Positions 28,210 to 35,976 of a DNA stretch of 64,000 nt are shown here, piece after piece. Made by a program: the position numbers and the translations under genes. The stretch comes from Leifsonia aquatica H1aii. Its GTDB lineage: Bacteria > Actinomycetota > Actinomycetes > Actinomycetales > Microbacteriaceae. The notes beneath the pieces are model-generated. The model was not told the DNA's origin. It saw only the letters and a list, made by a program, of their open reading frames with translations, and searched no databases. The stretch is from NCBI RefSeq assembly GCF_000633535.1, contig NZ_AYMR01000004.1, positions 62,001 to 126,000 on the forward strand, in the 5' to 3' direction. Numbering within the stretch: position 1 is the first letter of the stretch; every line of letters starts with the position of its first letter.

Positions 28210-28321
28210 GGCAGCGCGATGGGACGCACGACGGCCAGGACCGGTGCCGGTGCTCCCGCCGCACCCCCACTCCGGGGGTCAGGTGGACGCCGGGCGACGA
28301 GGTCGGCGCGAAGCCCTGGGT

Positions 28322-28336
28322 GGGACGCGGCGTCCC
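28322..28336 (-). terminator. Hairpin abutting the PP2C stop codon
   Basis: GGGACG-CCG-CGTCCC directly after the stop of the phosphatase gene on the minus strand. It has no T-run; it may be a weak terminator or attenuator between the FHA-PP2C and kinase parts of the locus. Confidence 0.4.
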
Positions 28337-29173
28337 TCAGTGCCGACGGGCGGAGCGCCGCGACGTGCCCTCGCGATGCGCGCCGCTCTCGGGCGTCGCC
28401 AGCACGTCGACGACGACGACCGTCACGTTGTCGCGGCCGCCGTTGCCGAGAGCCGCGTCCATCAGCTGCTGGGCGGCGTCGAGCGGCGAGGACCCCTCGC
28501 CGAGGAAGTACCGGATCCCGTGCTCGGTCAGCTCCTTGGTGAGCCCGTCGGAGCAGACCAGCAGCCGCGAACCCGCGACGATCGGGAACAGGAAGAAATC
28601 CGGGACCGGGTCCTCGTTGAAGCCGACCGCGCGGGTGATCACGTTGCTGTGCGGGTGAACCTCCGCCTCGGCTGGTGTGATCGCGCCGGCGTCGAGCAGC
28701 TCCTGCACGATCGAGTGGTCGACGGTGAGCTGCTCCAGCGTTCCGTCGCGGTAGCTGTAGACGCGGGAGTCGCCGATGTTGAAGACCAGCCAGTACGGCG
28801 CGCCGTCCACCAGGGTGAGCGCGACGCCCGTGACCGTGGTGCCGGTGCCGAGGTCCGTGTGCCCGACGCCGCGTCCCATGTCGTCCACGGCCGAGCGCAG
28901 AGCGCCGGTGAGGGCCTCCTCCCCGACGAACGTGGTCGAGACCTGTTCGGCGAGCCGGGTGACCACCGCGGTCGACGCGAAGTCGCCGGCGGTGTGCCCG
29001 CCCATGCCGTCCGCGACCGCGAAGATCGGGGAGCGGGCGAGGAGGCTGTCCTCGTTGACGCTGCGCCGGTAGCCTTTGTCGCTCAGCGCCGCCCAGGCGA
29101 GGCTGATGCGCGCGTCCGGCGTCCCGGGGACGTCCACGGTATGGCGCCTGTTGCTGCGACCGATCTGGGTCAC
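28337..29173 (-). CDS. PP2C-family Ser/Thr protein phosphatase
   Basis: 278-residue cytoplasmic metal-dependent phosphatase, expected to reverse the kinase encoded downstream. Metal ligands and motifs are in place: SDKGYRRSVNEDSLL (Asp32, Glu41, Asp42), FAVADGMGGH (Asp55), NIGDSRVY, LLVCSDGLTKEL and GRDNVTVVVV. No membrane helix, unlike PstP. The C-terminal tail is Arg/Ser-rich and dispensable-looking. The ATG at 29173 overlaps the stop of the FHA gene. Confidence 0.95.
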   Translation of the reverse strand: MTQIGRSNRRHTVDVPGTPDARISLAWAALSDKGYRRSVNEDSLLARSPIFAVADGMGGHTAGDFASTAVVTRLAEQVSTTFVGEEALTGALRSAVDDMGRGVGHTDLGTGTTVTGVALTLVDGAPYWLVFNIGDSRVYSYRDGTLEQLTVDHSIVQELLDAGAITPAEAEVHPHSNVITRAVGFNEDPVPDFFLFPIVAGSRLLVCSDGLTKELTEHGIRYFLGEGSSPLDAAQQLMDAALGNGGRDNVTVVVVDVLATPESGAHREGTSRRSARRH

Positions 29174-30459
29174 TCGCGTCCTTCTTCGTCTCGGTGCCGG
29201 TCCGTCCCCCCGGATCCGCCCGGCGCAGCGGTGATCTCGATGATATTACCGTCGCCGATCTCGACGGTCGTCCCCGCCAGCGCGACGGTGGACGCCCCGG
29301 GACGCAACCGGAAGCCGGTGCCGTCCGCGCCGACGACGCGCGTGCCGTTGGTCGAGCGGAGGTCGGTCACCACCACGGCGTCCCCCGACTGCTCGATGCG
29401 CACATGGGTGCCCGAGACCTCCTGAGTCGGCGAGATCACGGCCACCAACCGCGGGGCGACGCCCGACTCCACGCGCGACGGCGACGGATGCCGCCCGAAC
29501 ACGATCGGCGTGTCGAGCGTCAGGATGTCCCCCGCTCCGAGCCGGACGCCGAACGTCGCGGGAGGCGGCGGGAGGACCAACGGCTCGGTGGGCGGCTGCG
29601 CCGCCTCGGCCGTGGCGAACGTCAGCGCGCCCGGCGTGTCGGGCGCGGGACGCGGGGCCTCGATGTCGACGGCGCCGGGGAGCTCGTGCGCCACGGGATG
29701 CTCGGCGGCCGGAGCCAGCTCGGCGTCCGGGACGGTCGGGGCGGCGGGCGTGGCCGGCGGCACGTGACCGAAGAGCCCGGCGCCGCGTTGCGGGATGATC
29801 GTCTCCCCCGCTGCCGCGTCGAGGTCCCCGATCGGCGTCGACGGCATCGCGGTCGGGGAAGCGCTCGGCGCAGCTGCTGCCGCGCTCGGGGTGGCGCCCT
29901 CCGCACTCCGCTCGACACGCTCGATCGGCGAGAGGGACCAGGTCAGCAGCTCGCCGTCGACGACGCCGAGGCCGAGCGGGAGCGAGCCGATGGACAGCCG
30001 CGCGACGGGCCCGGTCGGCGCGTCATCGCCGCCGAGCACGAGACCGGTCACGCTGCGGAACTCGGCGAGCACCCAGGGCTGGACCCCCGCGGAGGCGAAC
30101 CGCCGCGAACCGCCGACGGAGAAGACATCGATCGCCGCCGAGCCGCGGACCACCGCGGTCACGACCACGTCTCCGGTCGCGCCAGGACGCCCGATCTCGG
30201 CGACGGCGAAAGAGCGCACGCTGTCCGGCCCCGCCAGGGGGAAGGCGCCGACGACGGATTCGATCGTGGCCAGCTCCGAGCCCGCGAGCCACCAGACCGT
30301 GTCGATGATCGCGTCCGCGACCGTGCTCTCGACCGCGGCGACGAAGCGACGTCCTGCGATGAGCAGCCACCGGGACGGGCCGGCCGTGGGCGCGTAGCGG
30401 ACGTAGCCGTTCGCGGCGTCGGTCGCACGCGCGTCCGCCGACGTCGGATCGGAACTCAC
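29170..30459 (-). CDS. FHA-domain protein with novel N-terminal domain
   Basis: 429-residue cytoplasmic protein. Residues about 1-165 form an unrecognised globular domain (starting ANGYVRYAPTAGPSRWLL), 165-310 are Pro/Ala-rich and disordered-looking with scattered Thr that could be kinase targets, and about 315-420 is an FHA domain with FGRHPSPS, SGTHVRIEQ and LRSTNGTRV. The frame is open upstream to 30720, but the GTG at 30459 has a GAAGGGGG ribosome site and starts the conserved-looking domain. It is coupled to PP2C by a 4-nt overlap. Likely an adaptor bringing phosphorylated kinase or substrate to the phosphatase (inference). Confidence 0.87.
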   Translation of the reverse strand: MSSDPTSADARATDAANGYVRYAPTAGPSRWLLIAGRRFVAAVESTVADAIIDTVWWLAGSELATIESVVGAFPLAGPDSVRSFAVAEIGRPGATGDVVVTAVVRGSAAIDVFSVGGSRRFASAGVQPWVLAEFRSVTGLVLGGDDAPTGPVARLSIGSLPLGLGVVDGELLTWSLSPIERVERSAEGATPSAAAAAPSASPTAMPSTPIGDLDAAAGETIIPQRGAGLFGHVPPATPAAPTVPDAELAPAAEHPVAHELPGAVDIEAPRPAPDTPGALTFATAEAAQPPTEPLVLPPPPATFGVRLGAGDILTLDTPIVFGRHPSPSRVESGVAPRLVAVISPTQEVSGTHVRIEQSGDAVVVTDLRSTNGTRVVGADGTGFRLRPGASTVALAGTTVEIGDGNIIEITAAPGGSGGTDRHRDEEGRE

Positions 30460-30520
30460 GCGTCGCCCCCTTCTCGTCGTCGCGGCGGCGCTCTGCCGCG
30501 GCGACCTATCCGAGTGTAGT
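30460..30520 (-). promoter_or_regulatory. Upstream region of the FHA-PP2C unit
   Basis: Contains a GC-rich hairpin-forming stretch and TACACT on the minus strand (30513-30518), a -10 candidate lying within the end of the Cache gene. Read-through from the GntR-Cache pair cannot be excluded because the gap is only 46 nt. Confidence 0.3.
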
Positions 30521-31231
30521 CGTCGGGACGAGCCGGAACGGGGTCCCCGGGCACGCGAGCGCCCGGCCGTGGCCGCGATCGGGCGCGAAGACCGCTCCCG
30601 GCAGCACCGCGGGGTCGGTCGACACCAGCACCCGGCCGTCGGCGTTGACCAGGACGAGCGGGACACGTGTCGCGAGCAGCGCCGGCAGCAGCTCGCGCTC
30701 CAGCCGCTTGACGAAGACATCCACGCCGACGACGCCGATCATCCTCCCCCGCCGCTCGACGGGAGCGGTCACGGTGACGATGTAGTCGCAGGTGCAGAGA
30801 TGGTCGACGTACGGCCCGGTGACGTGCGTCCGATGGGTCGACTGGGGGACGCGGTACCACTCCAGGGAGCGGAAGTCGCTCAGGTAGTCGGTGTACGAGC
30901 GCGTCCCGAGGTCGAGCTTCGTCGGCGCGGTCGTCGCCCCGTACACCGGGTTCTCCTCCAGCGGCCCCAGCCACCAGGAGAAGTGCACGGCGTCACCGCC
31001 AGTCAACTCGGGCGCGGCGATGAACCCGGCGCCGATCGTCAGCGCGTCCGGCTCCTCCCACTCGGGGAGCACCAGTGCGCCGACCAGCGCATCGAGCGCG
31101 GCCGTCGTCGGCCGCTCGGGCGTGTCGGCCAGCACCGCATCCCGCCAGCGGCCCAGTGTCTGCTGGAGACGGCCGAACAGGGCGCCCACCTGCTCCGCCG
31201 CGCGTGCCGGGGTCGGGACCGCCTCAGCCAT
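30506..31231 (-). CDS. Soluble Cache-domain protein co-encoded with GntR regulator
   Basis: 241 residues without signal peptide or membrane helix. Residues about 60-225 read as a Cache (PDC) ligand-binding fold: WWLGPLEENPVY, the SYTDYLSDFRSLEWY segment, VTAPVERRGRMIGVVGVDVFVKRLE and the final strand VLVNADGRVLVST. Cache domains are normally extracytoplasmic sensors in chemoreceptors and kinases, where they bind amino acids and amines; here the whole protein is cytoplasmic. The ATG at 31231 overlaps the GntR gene by 8 nt, so it is probably a co-sensor for that regulator or for amine catabolism encoded divergently. Confidence 0.75.
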   Translation of the reverse strand: MAEAVPTPARAAEQVGALFGRLQQTLGRWRDAVLADTPERPTTAALDALVGALVLPEWEEPDALTIGAGFIAAPELTGGDAVHFSWWLGPLEENPVYGATTAPTKLDLGTRSYTDYLSDFRSLEWYRVPQSTHRTHVTGPYVDHLCTCDYIVTVTAPVERRGRMIGVVGVDVFVKRLERELLPALLATRVPLVLVNADGRVLVSTDPAVLPGAVFAPDRGHGRALACPGTPFRLVPTTTLG

Positions 31232-32024
31232 CGAGCGTGCCTCCCTGCTCGAGCCGCGCCTTCGCCGCGAGCACCCACTCGGTCACCGACGCGATCAGGA
31301 CGGAGACCGCCTCCCGAGCGCCCGACCGGTCGCCGGCGGCCACCGCCCCCGCCGCGTGATGCATCGCCCGGCCCACGCGATCGCGCAGCGCCGCGTCGCC
31401 GAGGCCGATCCAGAGGACGGGTCCGTACTCCGCCTGGAGACGGATCTGCTCGCGGACCAGCCGTGCGGATTGGCTGAGGACGGCGAGCTCCAGCAGGAAT
31501 CCGCCGGCGTTGCGGCGCGCGTCCGCCGCCGAGGCGAACGAGGCGGCGTCCAGCCAACCGGCCAGCCGGGCGCCGTCGGCGGGTGTGGCCCGCTCCGCGG
31601 CGCGATCGGCGCACCCCGCCGCGATCGCGGTCACGTAGACGGCGAGATCGGCGACCTCCACCTGGGACAGCCCGCGCAGGCGTGCCGCCAGGAGTGTGCT
31701 TTCGCCACCGTGGCCGTCCGCGGGAGCGACGACGAAGCTGCCGCCGTCGCGGCCCCGCCGGGTGTCGACCAGGCCCGCCTCGCGGAGCATCCCGAGTCCC
31801 TCGCGGGCCGTCACCAGCGCGACTCCGAATCGCCGCGCCAACTCCGCCTCGCTGGGCAGCCGCTCGCCGGGCACCAGGACCCCCAGCACGATCGCGTCCG
31901 CGATCCGGCGCGACACCTGCTCCGCGCGACCGACGTCGGCGAGTTGCGCGAAGACGGCGTCGCGGGCGCCCGGGGACACCCGGGCGGGTCCGGGCCGCCG
32001 GGCCGGTTCGGTCGCGCTGCTCAC
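31224..32024 (-). CDS. FadR-type GntR transcriptional regulator
   Basis: 266 residues from GTG 32024. The winged helix has LPSEAELARRFGVALVTARE and DGGSFV; the C-terminal part is a helical FCD ligand-binding domain. An ATG at 32051 is in frame, but it sits within 3 nt of a TATACC -10 candidate, so a transcript start would fall after it; the GTG is therefore preferred. Divergent from the CoA-transferase/glutaryl-CoA dehydrogenase operon, its likely target. Overlaps the Cache gene. Confidence 0.9.
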   Translation of the reverse strand: MSSATEPARRPGPARVSPGARDAVFAQLADVGRAEQVSRRIADAIVLGVLVPGERLPSEAELARRFGVALVTAREGLGMLREAGLVDTRRGRDGGSFVVAPADGHGGESTLLAARLRGLSQVEVADLAVYVTAIAAGCADRAAERATPADGARLAGWLDAASFASAADARRNAGGFLLELAVLSQSARLVREQIRLQAEYGPVLWIGLGDAALRDRVGRAMHHAAGAVAAGDRSGAREAVSVLIASVTEWVLAAKARLEQGGTLDG

Positions 32025-32047
32025 CCGCCCACGATATCCCGCGCGAA

Positions 32048-32070
32048 TCATTCGGTATAGGATGAATCAC
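32048..32070. promoter_or_regulatory. Overlapping divergent promoters and candidate GntR operator
   Basis: TCATTCGGTATAGGATGAAT: holds TATACC (minus -10, plus 32054-32059) and TAGGAT (plus -10, 32058-32063). ATTC and GAAT flank a TATAGGA core. A related TATAGGA sequence lies before the permease gene at 37571. Confidence 0.45.
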
Positions 32071-32113
32071 GATCGAGGCGCGCGGAGGCGCCCGGAGCGG
32101 AACGGAGCGCAGC

Positions 32114-33343
32114 ATGGCCGACGGAGTGCTCGCCGGGCTGCGCGTCGCGGACTTCTCCCGCGTGCTTGCCGGACCCTACGCCACGATGATGCTCGCCGAT
32201 TTCGGCGCCGACGTCGTCAAGATCGAGTCTCCCGCCGGCGACGACACCCGCGCCTGGCTCCCGCCGGTGGACGCGGCGGGCGAGTCCACGTATTTCGCCT
32301 CCGTGAACCGCAACAAGCGCTCGGTCGTGTGCGACCTCCGCACGCCGACGGGGCTCGCCGACGCCCGGCGGCTCGCCGCCACCGCCGACGTGGTGGTGGA
32401 GAACTTCCGCCCCGGAGTGATGGAGTCGTTCGGCCTGGACGAGGCGACCCTGCGCGCCACGAACCCGGGCGTCGTCTTCTGCTCCATCACCGGGTTCGGC
32501 CGCGATGCCGGCGCGGCGCTGCCCGGGTACGACCTGCTCGTGCAGGCCGTCGGCGGCCTGATGTCGATCACCGGCGCCCCCGACGGCGAGCCGAGCAAGG
32601 TCGGCGTCGCCCTGGTCGACATCCTGACCGGCCAGAACGCTCTGGCAGGGATCCTGCTGGCGCTGCGCGCGCGCGACGACTCGGGTCGCGGGTCCCGGGT
32701 CGACGTCGACCTGCTCGGCTCCCTGCTCGCCGCCCTCACGAACCAGGCGTCGAGCACGCTCGCAACCGGGATTCCGCCGACGCGGCTCGGCAACGCCCAC
32801 CCGAGCATCGCCCCCTACGAGCTCTTCCGCGCGGCGGACCGCGACCTCGTCGTCGCCGTCGGCAACGACCGCCAGTTCGCGGCCTTCGCCGACGTCCTCG
32901 GCCGGCCGGAGCTGGCGGACGACGCGCGCTTCCGCACCAACGAGGCCCGGGTCCGCCATCGCGCCGACCTGCGTGCCGTGCTGGAACCCGCTCTCACGAG
33001 CCGCCGCGCCGCGGAGTGGGTCGCGGCGTTCGGCCGCGCGCGCGTCCCGGCCGGGCCGGTGAACTCCGTCCCCGAGGCGTTCGCCTTCGCCGACGGGCTC
33101 GGACTGTCACCGGTCGTGGAGACCCACGACCCGGCGACCGGACGCACCAGCCGGCAGCCCGCCACCCCGATCCGCCTCGACGGCGCTCCCGCGGTGCATC
33201 GCACACCGCCTCCGCTCCTCGGTGCGGACCGGCCGCTCTGGCGGGACGAGGCGCCGACGGACGACGCCACCGACGCCACCGACCCCACCGCCGCCACCGA
33301 GACCACGACGCCATCCGCCACCGACGACAAGGACACACCGTGA
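32114..33343 (+). CDS. CaiB/BaiF class III CoA-transferase (glutarate-type)
   Basis: 409-residue family III CoA-transferase moving CoA between carboxylic acids, probably from succinyl-CoA to glutarate given the next gene. Catalytic Asp169 sits at the canonical number in KVGVALVDILTG; the N-terminal LAGLRVADFSRVLAGPYATM and NRNKRSVVCDL motifs are typical. The last 25-30 residues are a low-complexity Asp/Ala/Thr/Pro tail not found in the family core. It overlaps the following dehydrogenase by 4 nt (GTGA) and starts the operon divergent from the GntR gene. Confidence 0.92.
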   Translation: MADGVLAGLRVADFSRVLAGPYATMMLADFGADVVKIESPAGDDTRAWLPPVDAAGESTYFASVNRNKRSVVCDLRTPTGLADARRLAATADVVVENFRPGVMESFGLDEATLRATNPGVVFCSITGFGRDAGAALPGYDLLVQAVGGLMSITGAPDGEPSKVGVALVDILTGQNALAGILLALRARDDSGRGSRVDVDLLGSLLAALTNQASSTLATGIPPTRLGNAHPSIAPYELFRAADRDLVVAVGNDRQFAAFADVLGRPELADDARFRTNEARVRHRADLRAVLEPALTSRRAAEWVAAFGRARVPAGPVNSVPEAFAFADGLGLSPVVETHDPATGRTSRQPATPIRLDGAPAVHRTPPPLLGADRPLWRDEAPTDDATDATDPTAATETTTPSATDDKDTP

Positions 33344-34506
33344 CCGCATCCGCCCTCGACGAGGCCTTCAGCATCGACCACCTGCTCAGCGACGAGGAAC
33401 GCGGGTGGGCGGCGAAGGCCAGGGCCTTCGCCTCCGATCGCATCCGCCCGGTCATCGAGCAGGACTTCGAGGACAAGCACTTCCGCCGCGAGCTCGTCGC
33501 CGAGCTCGGCGCGCAGGGCTTCCTCGGGATGCACCTGACGGACGAGGGCTGCGCCGGGGCCGGCGCGGTCAGCTACGGCCTGGTCTGCCACGAACTCGAG
33601 GCCGCCGACAGCGGCTGGCGGACGTTCGTCTCGGTGCAGGGCTCGCTCGCCATGAGCGCGATCTCGAAGTTCGGCTCCGACGAGCAGAAGGCCGAGTGGC
33701 TTCCGCCGATGGCCCGCGGCGAGCGGATCGGCTGCTTCGCCCTCACCGAGCCGGACGGCGGCAGCGACCCCGCCGCGATGACCACCCGCGCGCGCCGCGA
33801 CGGCGACGACTGGCTGATCACCGGCGTCAAACGCTGGATCGGCCTCGCGGCGCTCGCCGACATCGCAGTGGTCTGGGCGGCGACCGAGGACGGCGTGCGG
33901 GGCTTCCTCGTGCCGACCACGACCCCCGGGTTCTCGGCGACGGCGATCGACGGAAAGCTCTCGATGCGCGCGTCCGTGCAGTGCGACGTGGTCCTCGACG
34001 AGGTCCGCGTGCCCGCCTCCGCCCAGCTGCCGGGCGCCCGCGGGCTGTCCGGGCCCTTCTCCTGCCTCAACGAGGCCCGCTACGGGATCGTCTGGGGCGC
34101 GATGGGGGCCGCCCGCGACTGCCTCGAGGTGTCGATCGCGCGGGCGACCACGCGGCAGGTCTTCGGCCGGCCGATCGGAGCGACCCAGCTCATCCAGGAG
34201 AAGCTGGCGAACATGCTCGTCGAGTACGAGAAGGGCGTGCTGCTCGCGCTGCACCTGGGACGGCTCAAGGAGGCCGGACGGCTCACCCCGACGCAGATCA
34301 GCGTCGGCAAGCTCAACAGTGTGCGGGAGGCGCTGGCGATCGCACGGGAGGCACGCACCGTCCTGGGCGGCGACGGCATCACCAACGCGTTCCCGGTGAT
34401 GCGCCACATGGCGAACCTGGAGTCGGTCCGCACCTACGAGGGCACGGACGAGATCCACACGCTCGTGCTCGGTCGCGCGCTCACCGGTCTGGCGGCCTTC
34501 GCATGA
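33340..34506 (+). CDS. gcdH: Glutaryl-CoA dehydrogenase
   Basis: 388-residue FAD acyl-CoA dehydrogenase that oxidises and decarboxylates glutaryl-CoA to crotonyl-CoA. The family-specific ending TYEGTDEIHTLVLGRALTG carries the catalytic base Glu367; FALTEPDGGSDP and GVKRWIGLA are also as in GcdH enzymes rather than general acyl-CoA dehydrogenases. Start GTG 33340 overlaps the CoA-transferase stop; the stop overlaps the next gene's ATG. With the CoA-transferase this gives glutarate to crotonyl-CoA, the end of lysine/cadaverine/5-aminovalerate breakdown. Confidence 0.92.
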   Translation: MTASALDEAFSIDHLLSDEERGWAAKARAFASDRIRPVIEQDFEDKHFRRELVAELGAQGFLGMHLTDEGCAGAGAVSYGLVCHELEAADSGWRTFVSVQGSLAMSAISKFGSDEQKAEWLPPMARGERIGCFALTEPDGGSDPAAMTTRARRDGDDWLITGVKRWIGLAALADIAVVWAATEDGVRGFLVPTTTPGFSATAIDGKLSMRASVQCDVVLDEVRVPASAQLPGARGLSGPFSCLNEARYGIVWGAMGAARDCLEVSIARATTRQVFGRPIGATQLIQEKLANMLVEYEKGVLLALHLGRLKEAGRLTPTQISVGKLNSVREALAIAREARTVLGGDGITNAFPVMRHMANLESVRTYEGTDEIHTLVLGRALTGLAAFA

Positions 34507-35897
34507 CCGCCGCGGTCGATGCGGCCGCCACGGCCGCCACCGTCGCCGCCCGGTCCGTCACCACACGTGCGGAACGCGCCGGATGGCTGGAGGCACTCGC
34601 GCTCGAGCTCGAGGCCGACCGTGCGGAGCTCGTCCGCATCGCCGCGGCCGAGACCGGCCTCTCCGACGCCCGGCTCGACGGCGAAGTCACCCGGACGGCC
34701 GCTCAGCTGCGGTTCTTCGCCGACGTCGTGCGGGAGGGCGCGTATCTGGAGGCGACGCTCGACTCCCCCGACCCAGCACTCATCCCTCCCCGCCCCGATC
34801 TGCGCCGGATGCTGCGCCCGCTCGGGCCGGTCGCGGTGTACACGGCCTCCAACTTCCCCTTCGCGTTCTCGGTGCTCGGCAACGACACGGCCTCGGCGCT
34901 GGCGGCCGGCTGCCCGGTCGTCGTGAAGGCGCACCCCGGGCACCCGGAGCTCTCCCGCCGCACCGCCGCGATCGCGCAGAGCGTGCTCCCGGCCGGGATG
35001 TTCACCCTGGTCGAGGGGATGGAGGAGGGCGTCGCGCTCGTGCAGCATCCGGCGATCACGGCGGCGGGCTTCACCGGCTCGGAGCACGGCGGGCGGGCGC
35101 TCTTCGACCTCGCGTCCGCGCGCCCGGCGCCGATCCCCTTCTACGGCGAGCTGGGGAGCATCAACCCGGTCGTCGTGACGGCGGACGCCGCCAGGGTGCG
35201 CGGCCCGGAGATCGGCGCGGGCCTGGTCGCCTCCTTCACGCGCGACGCCGGCCAGTACTGCACCAAGCCCGGCCTCGTGCTGGTCCCGGCCGGCGGCTCC
35301 GTCGAGGACGCCGCGCGGGAGGCCCTCGCGGGCGCTCCGGCCTCCCGCCAGCTGACCACGGGCATGAGCGACGCCTTCTCCGCCGGAGTGGAGGCATTCA
35401 CCGCCCTCCCGGGGGTCGAGGTCGTCCGCGGCCCGGCGACGACGGACGGCGCCTCCGCGCCCGCGCTCGTCCTGACGGACGCGGCCGTCTTCCTCGCGCA
35501 TCCCGAGACCTTCCTCGCCGAGTGCTTCGGCCCGGTCAGCGTGCTCGTCCGCTACCACGACGCCCAGCTGGACACGCTGGTCGCCTCGCTCGGCCCGTCC
35601 CTGACCGCGACCATCCACCGCGCACCCGGCGAGGACGCCGGCGCGCTCGCGACGGCGCTCGGCCGCATCGCGGGCCGTCTGCTCTTCGACGGCTGGCCCA
35701 CAGGTGTGGCGATCGGCTGGGCGCAGCACCACGGCGGATCCTGGCCGGCGACGACGGCCTCCGTCCACACCTCGGTGGGGGCGACGGCGATCCGACGATG
35801 GCTCAGCCCGATCTCCTACCAGGACGCGCCGCAGGACGTGCTGCCCCCGGAGCTCCGCGACGGCAACCCGCTGGGAATCCCGCGCCGCGAGTCCTGA
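34503..35897 (+). CDS. NADP-type semialdehyde dehydrogenase (2,5-dioxovalerate dehydrogenase family)
   Basis: 464-residue aldehyde dehydrogenase of the alpha-ketoglutaric semialdehyde dehydrogenase group, recognised from the ASNFPFAFSVLGNDTASALA and VVVKAHPGHP segments. Catalytic Cys253 is in GQYCTKPGLV, and the general-base Glu216 is in FYGELGSINP. The family usually oxidises 2,5-dioxovalerate to 2-oxoglutarate; here its place behind CoA-transferase and glutaryl-CoA dehydrogenase suggests glutarate semialdehyde or a related C5 aldehyde as substrate (inference). ATGA overlap with the upstream gene. Followed by a long perfect hairpin. Confidence 0.87.
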   Translation: MTAAVDAAATAATVAARSVTTRAERAGWLEALALELEADRAELVRIAAAETGLSDARLDGEVTRTAAQLRFFADVVREGAYLEATLDSPDPALIPPRPDLRRMLRPLGPVAVYTASNFPFAFSVLGNDTASALAAGCPVVVKAHPGHPELSRRTAAIAQSVLPAGMFTLVEGMEEGVALVQHPAITAAGFTGSEHGGRALFDLASARPAPIPFYGELGSINPVVVTADAARVRGPEIGAGLVASFTRDAGQYCTKPGLVLVPAGGSVEDAAREALAGAPASRQLTTGMSDAFSAGVEAFTALPGVEVVRGPATTDGASAPALVLTDAAVFLAHPETFLAECFGPVSVLVRYHDAQLDTLVASLGPSLTATIHRAPGEDAGALATALGRIAGRLLFDGWPTGVAIGWAQHHGGSWPATTASVHTSVGATAIRRWLSPISYQDAPQDVLPPELRDGNPLGIPRRES

Positions 35898-35916
35898 TCG
35901 GCGTCCGCGCACGACG

Positions 35917-35969
35917 AGGGGTCGCGCTCTGTCGCTCCGCCGGGGCGGGAACGACAGAGCGCGACCCCT
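35917..35969. terminator. Perfect 18-bp stem-loop between convergent operons
   Basis: AGGGGTCGCGCTCTGTCG and CGACAGAGCGCGACCCCT are exact reverse complements around a 17-nt loop. There is no T-run on either strand. It probably terminates both the aldehyde dehydrogenase and permease transcripts, or belongs to a dispersed intergenic hairpin family. Confidence 0.7.
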
Positions 35970-35976
35970 GTGCGCG

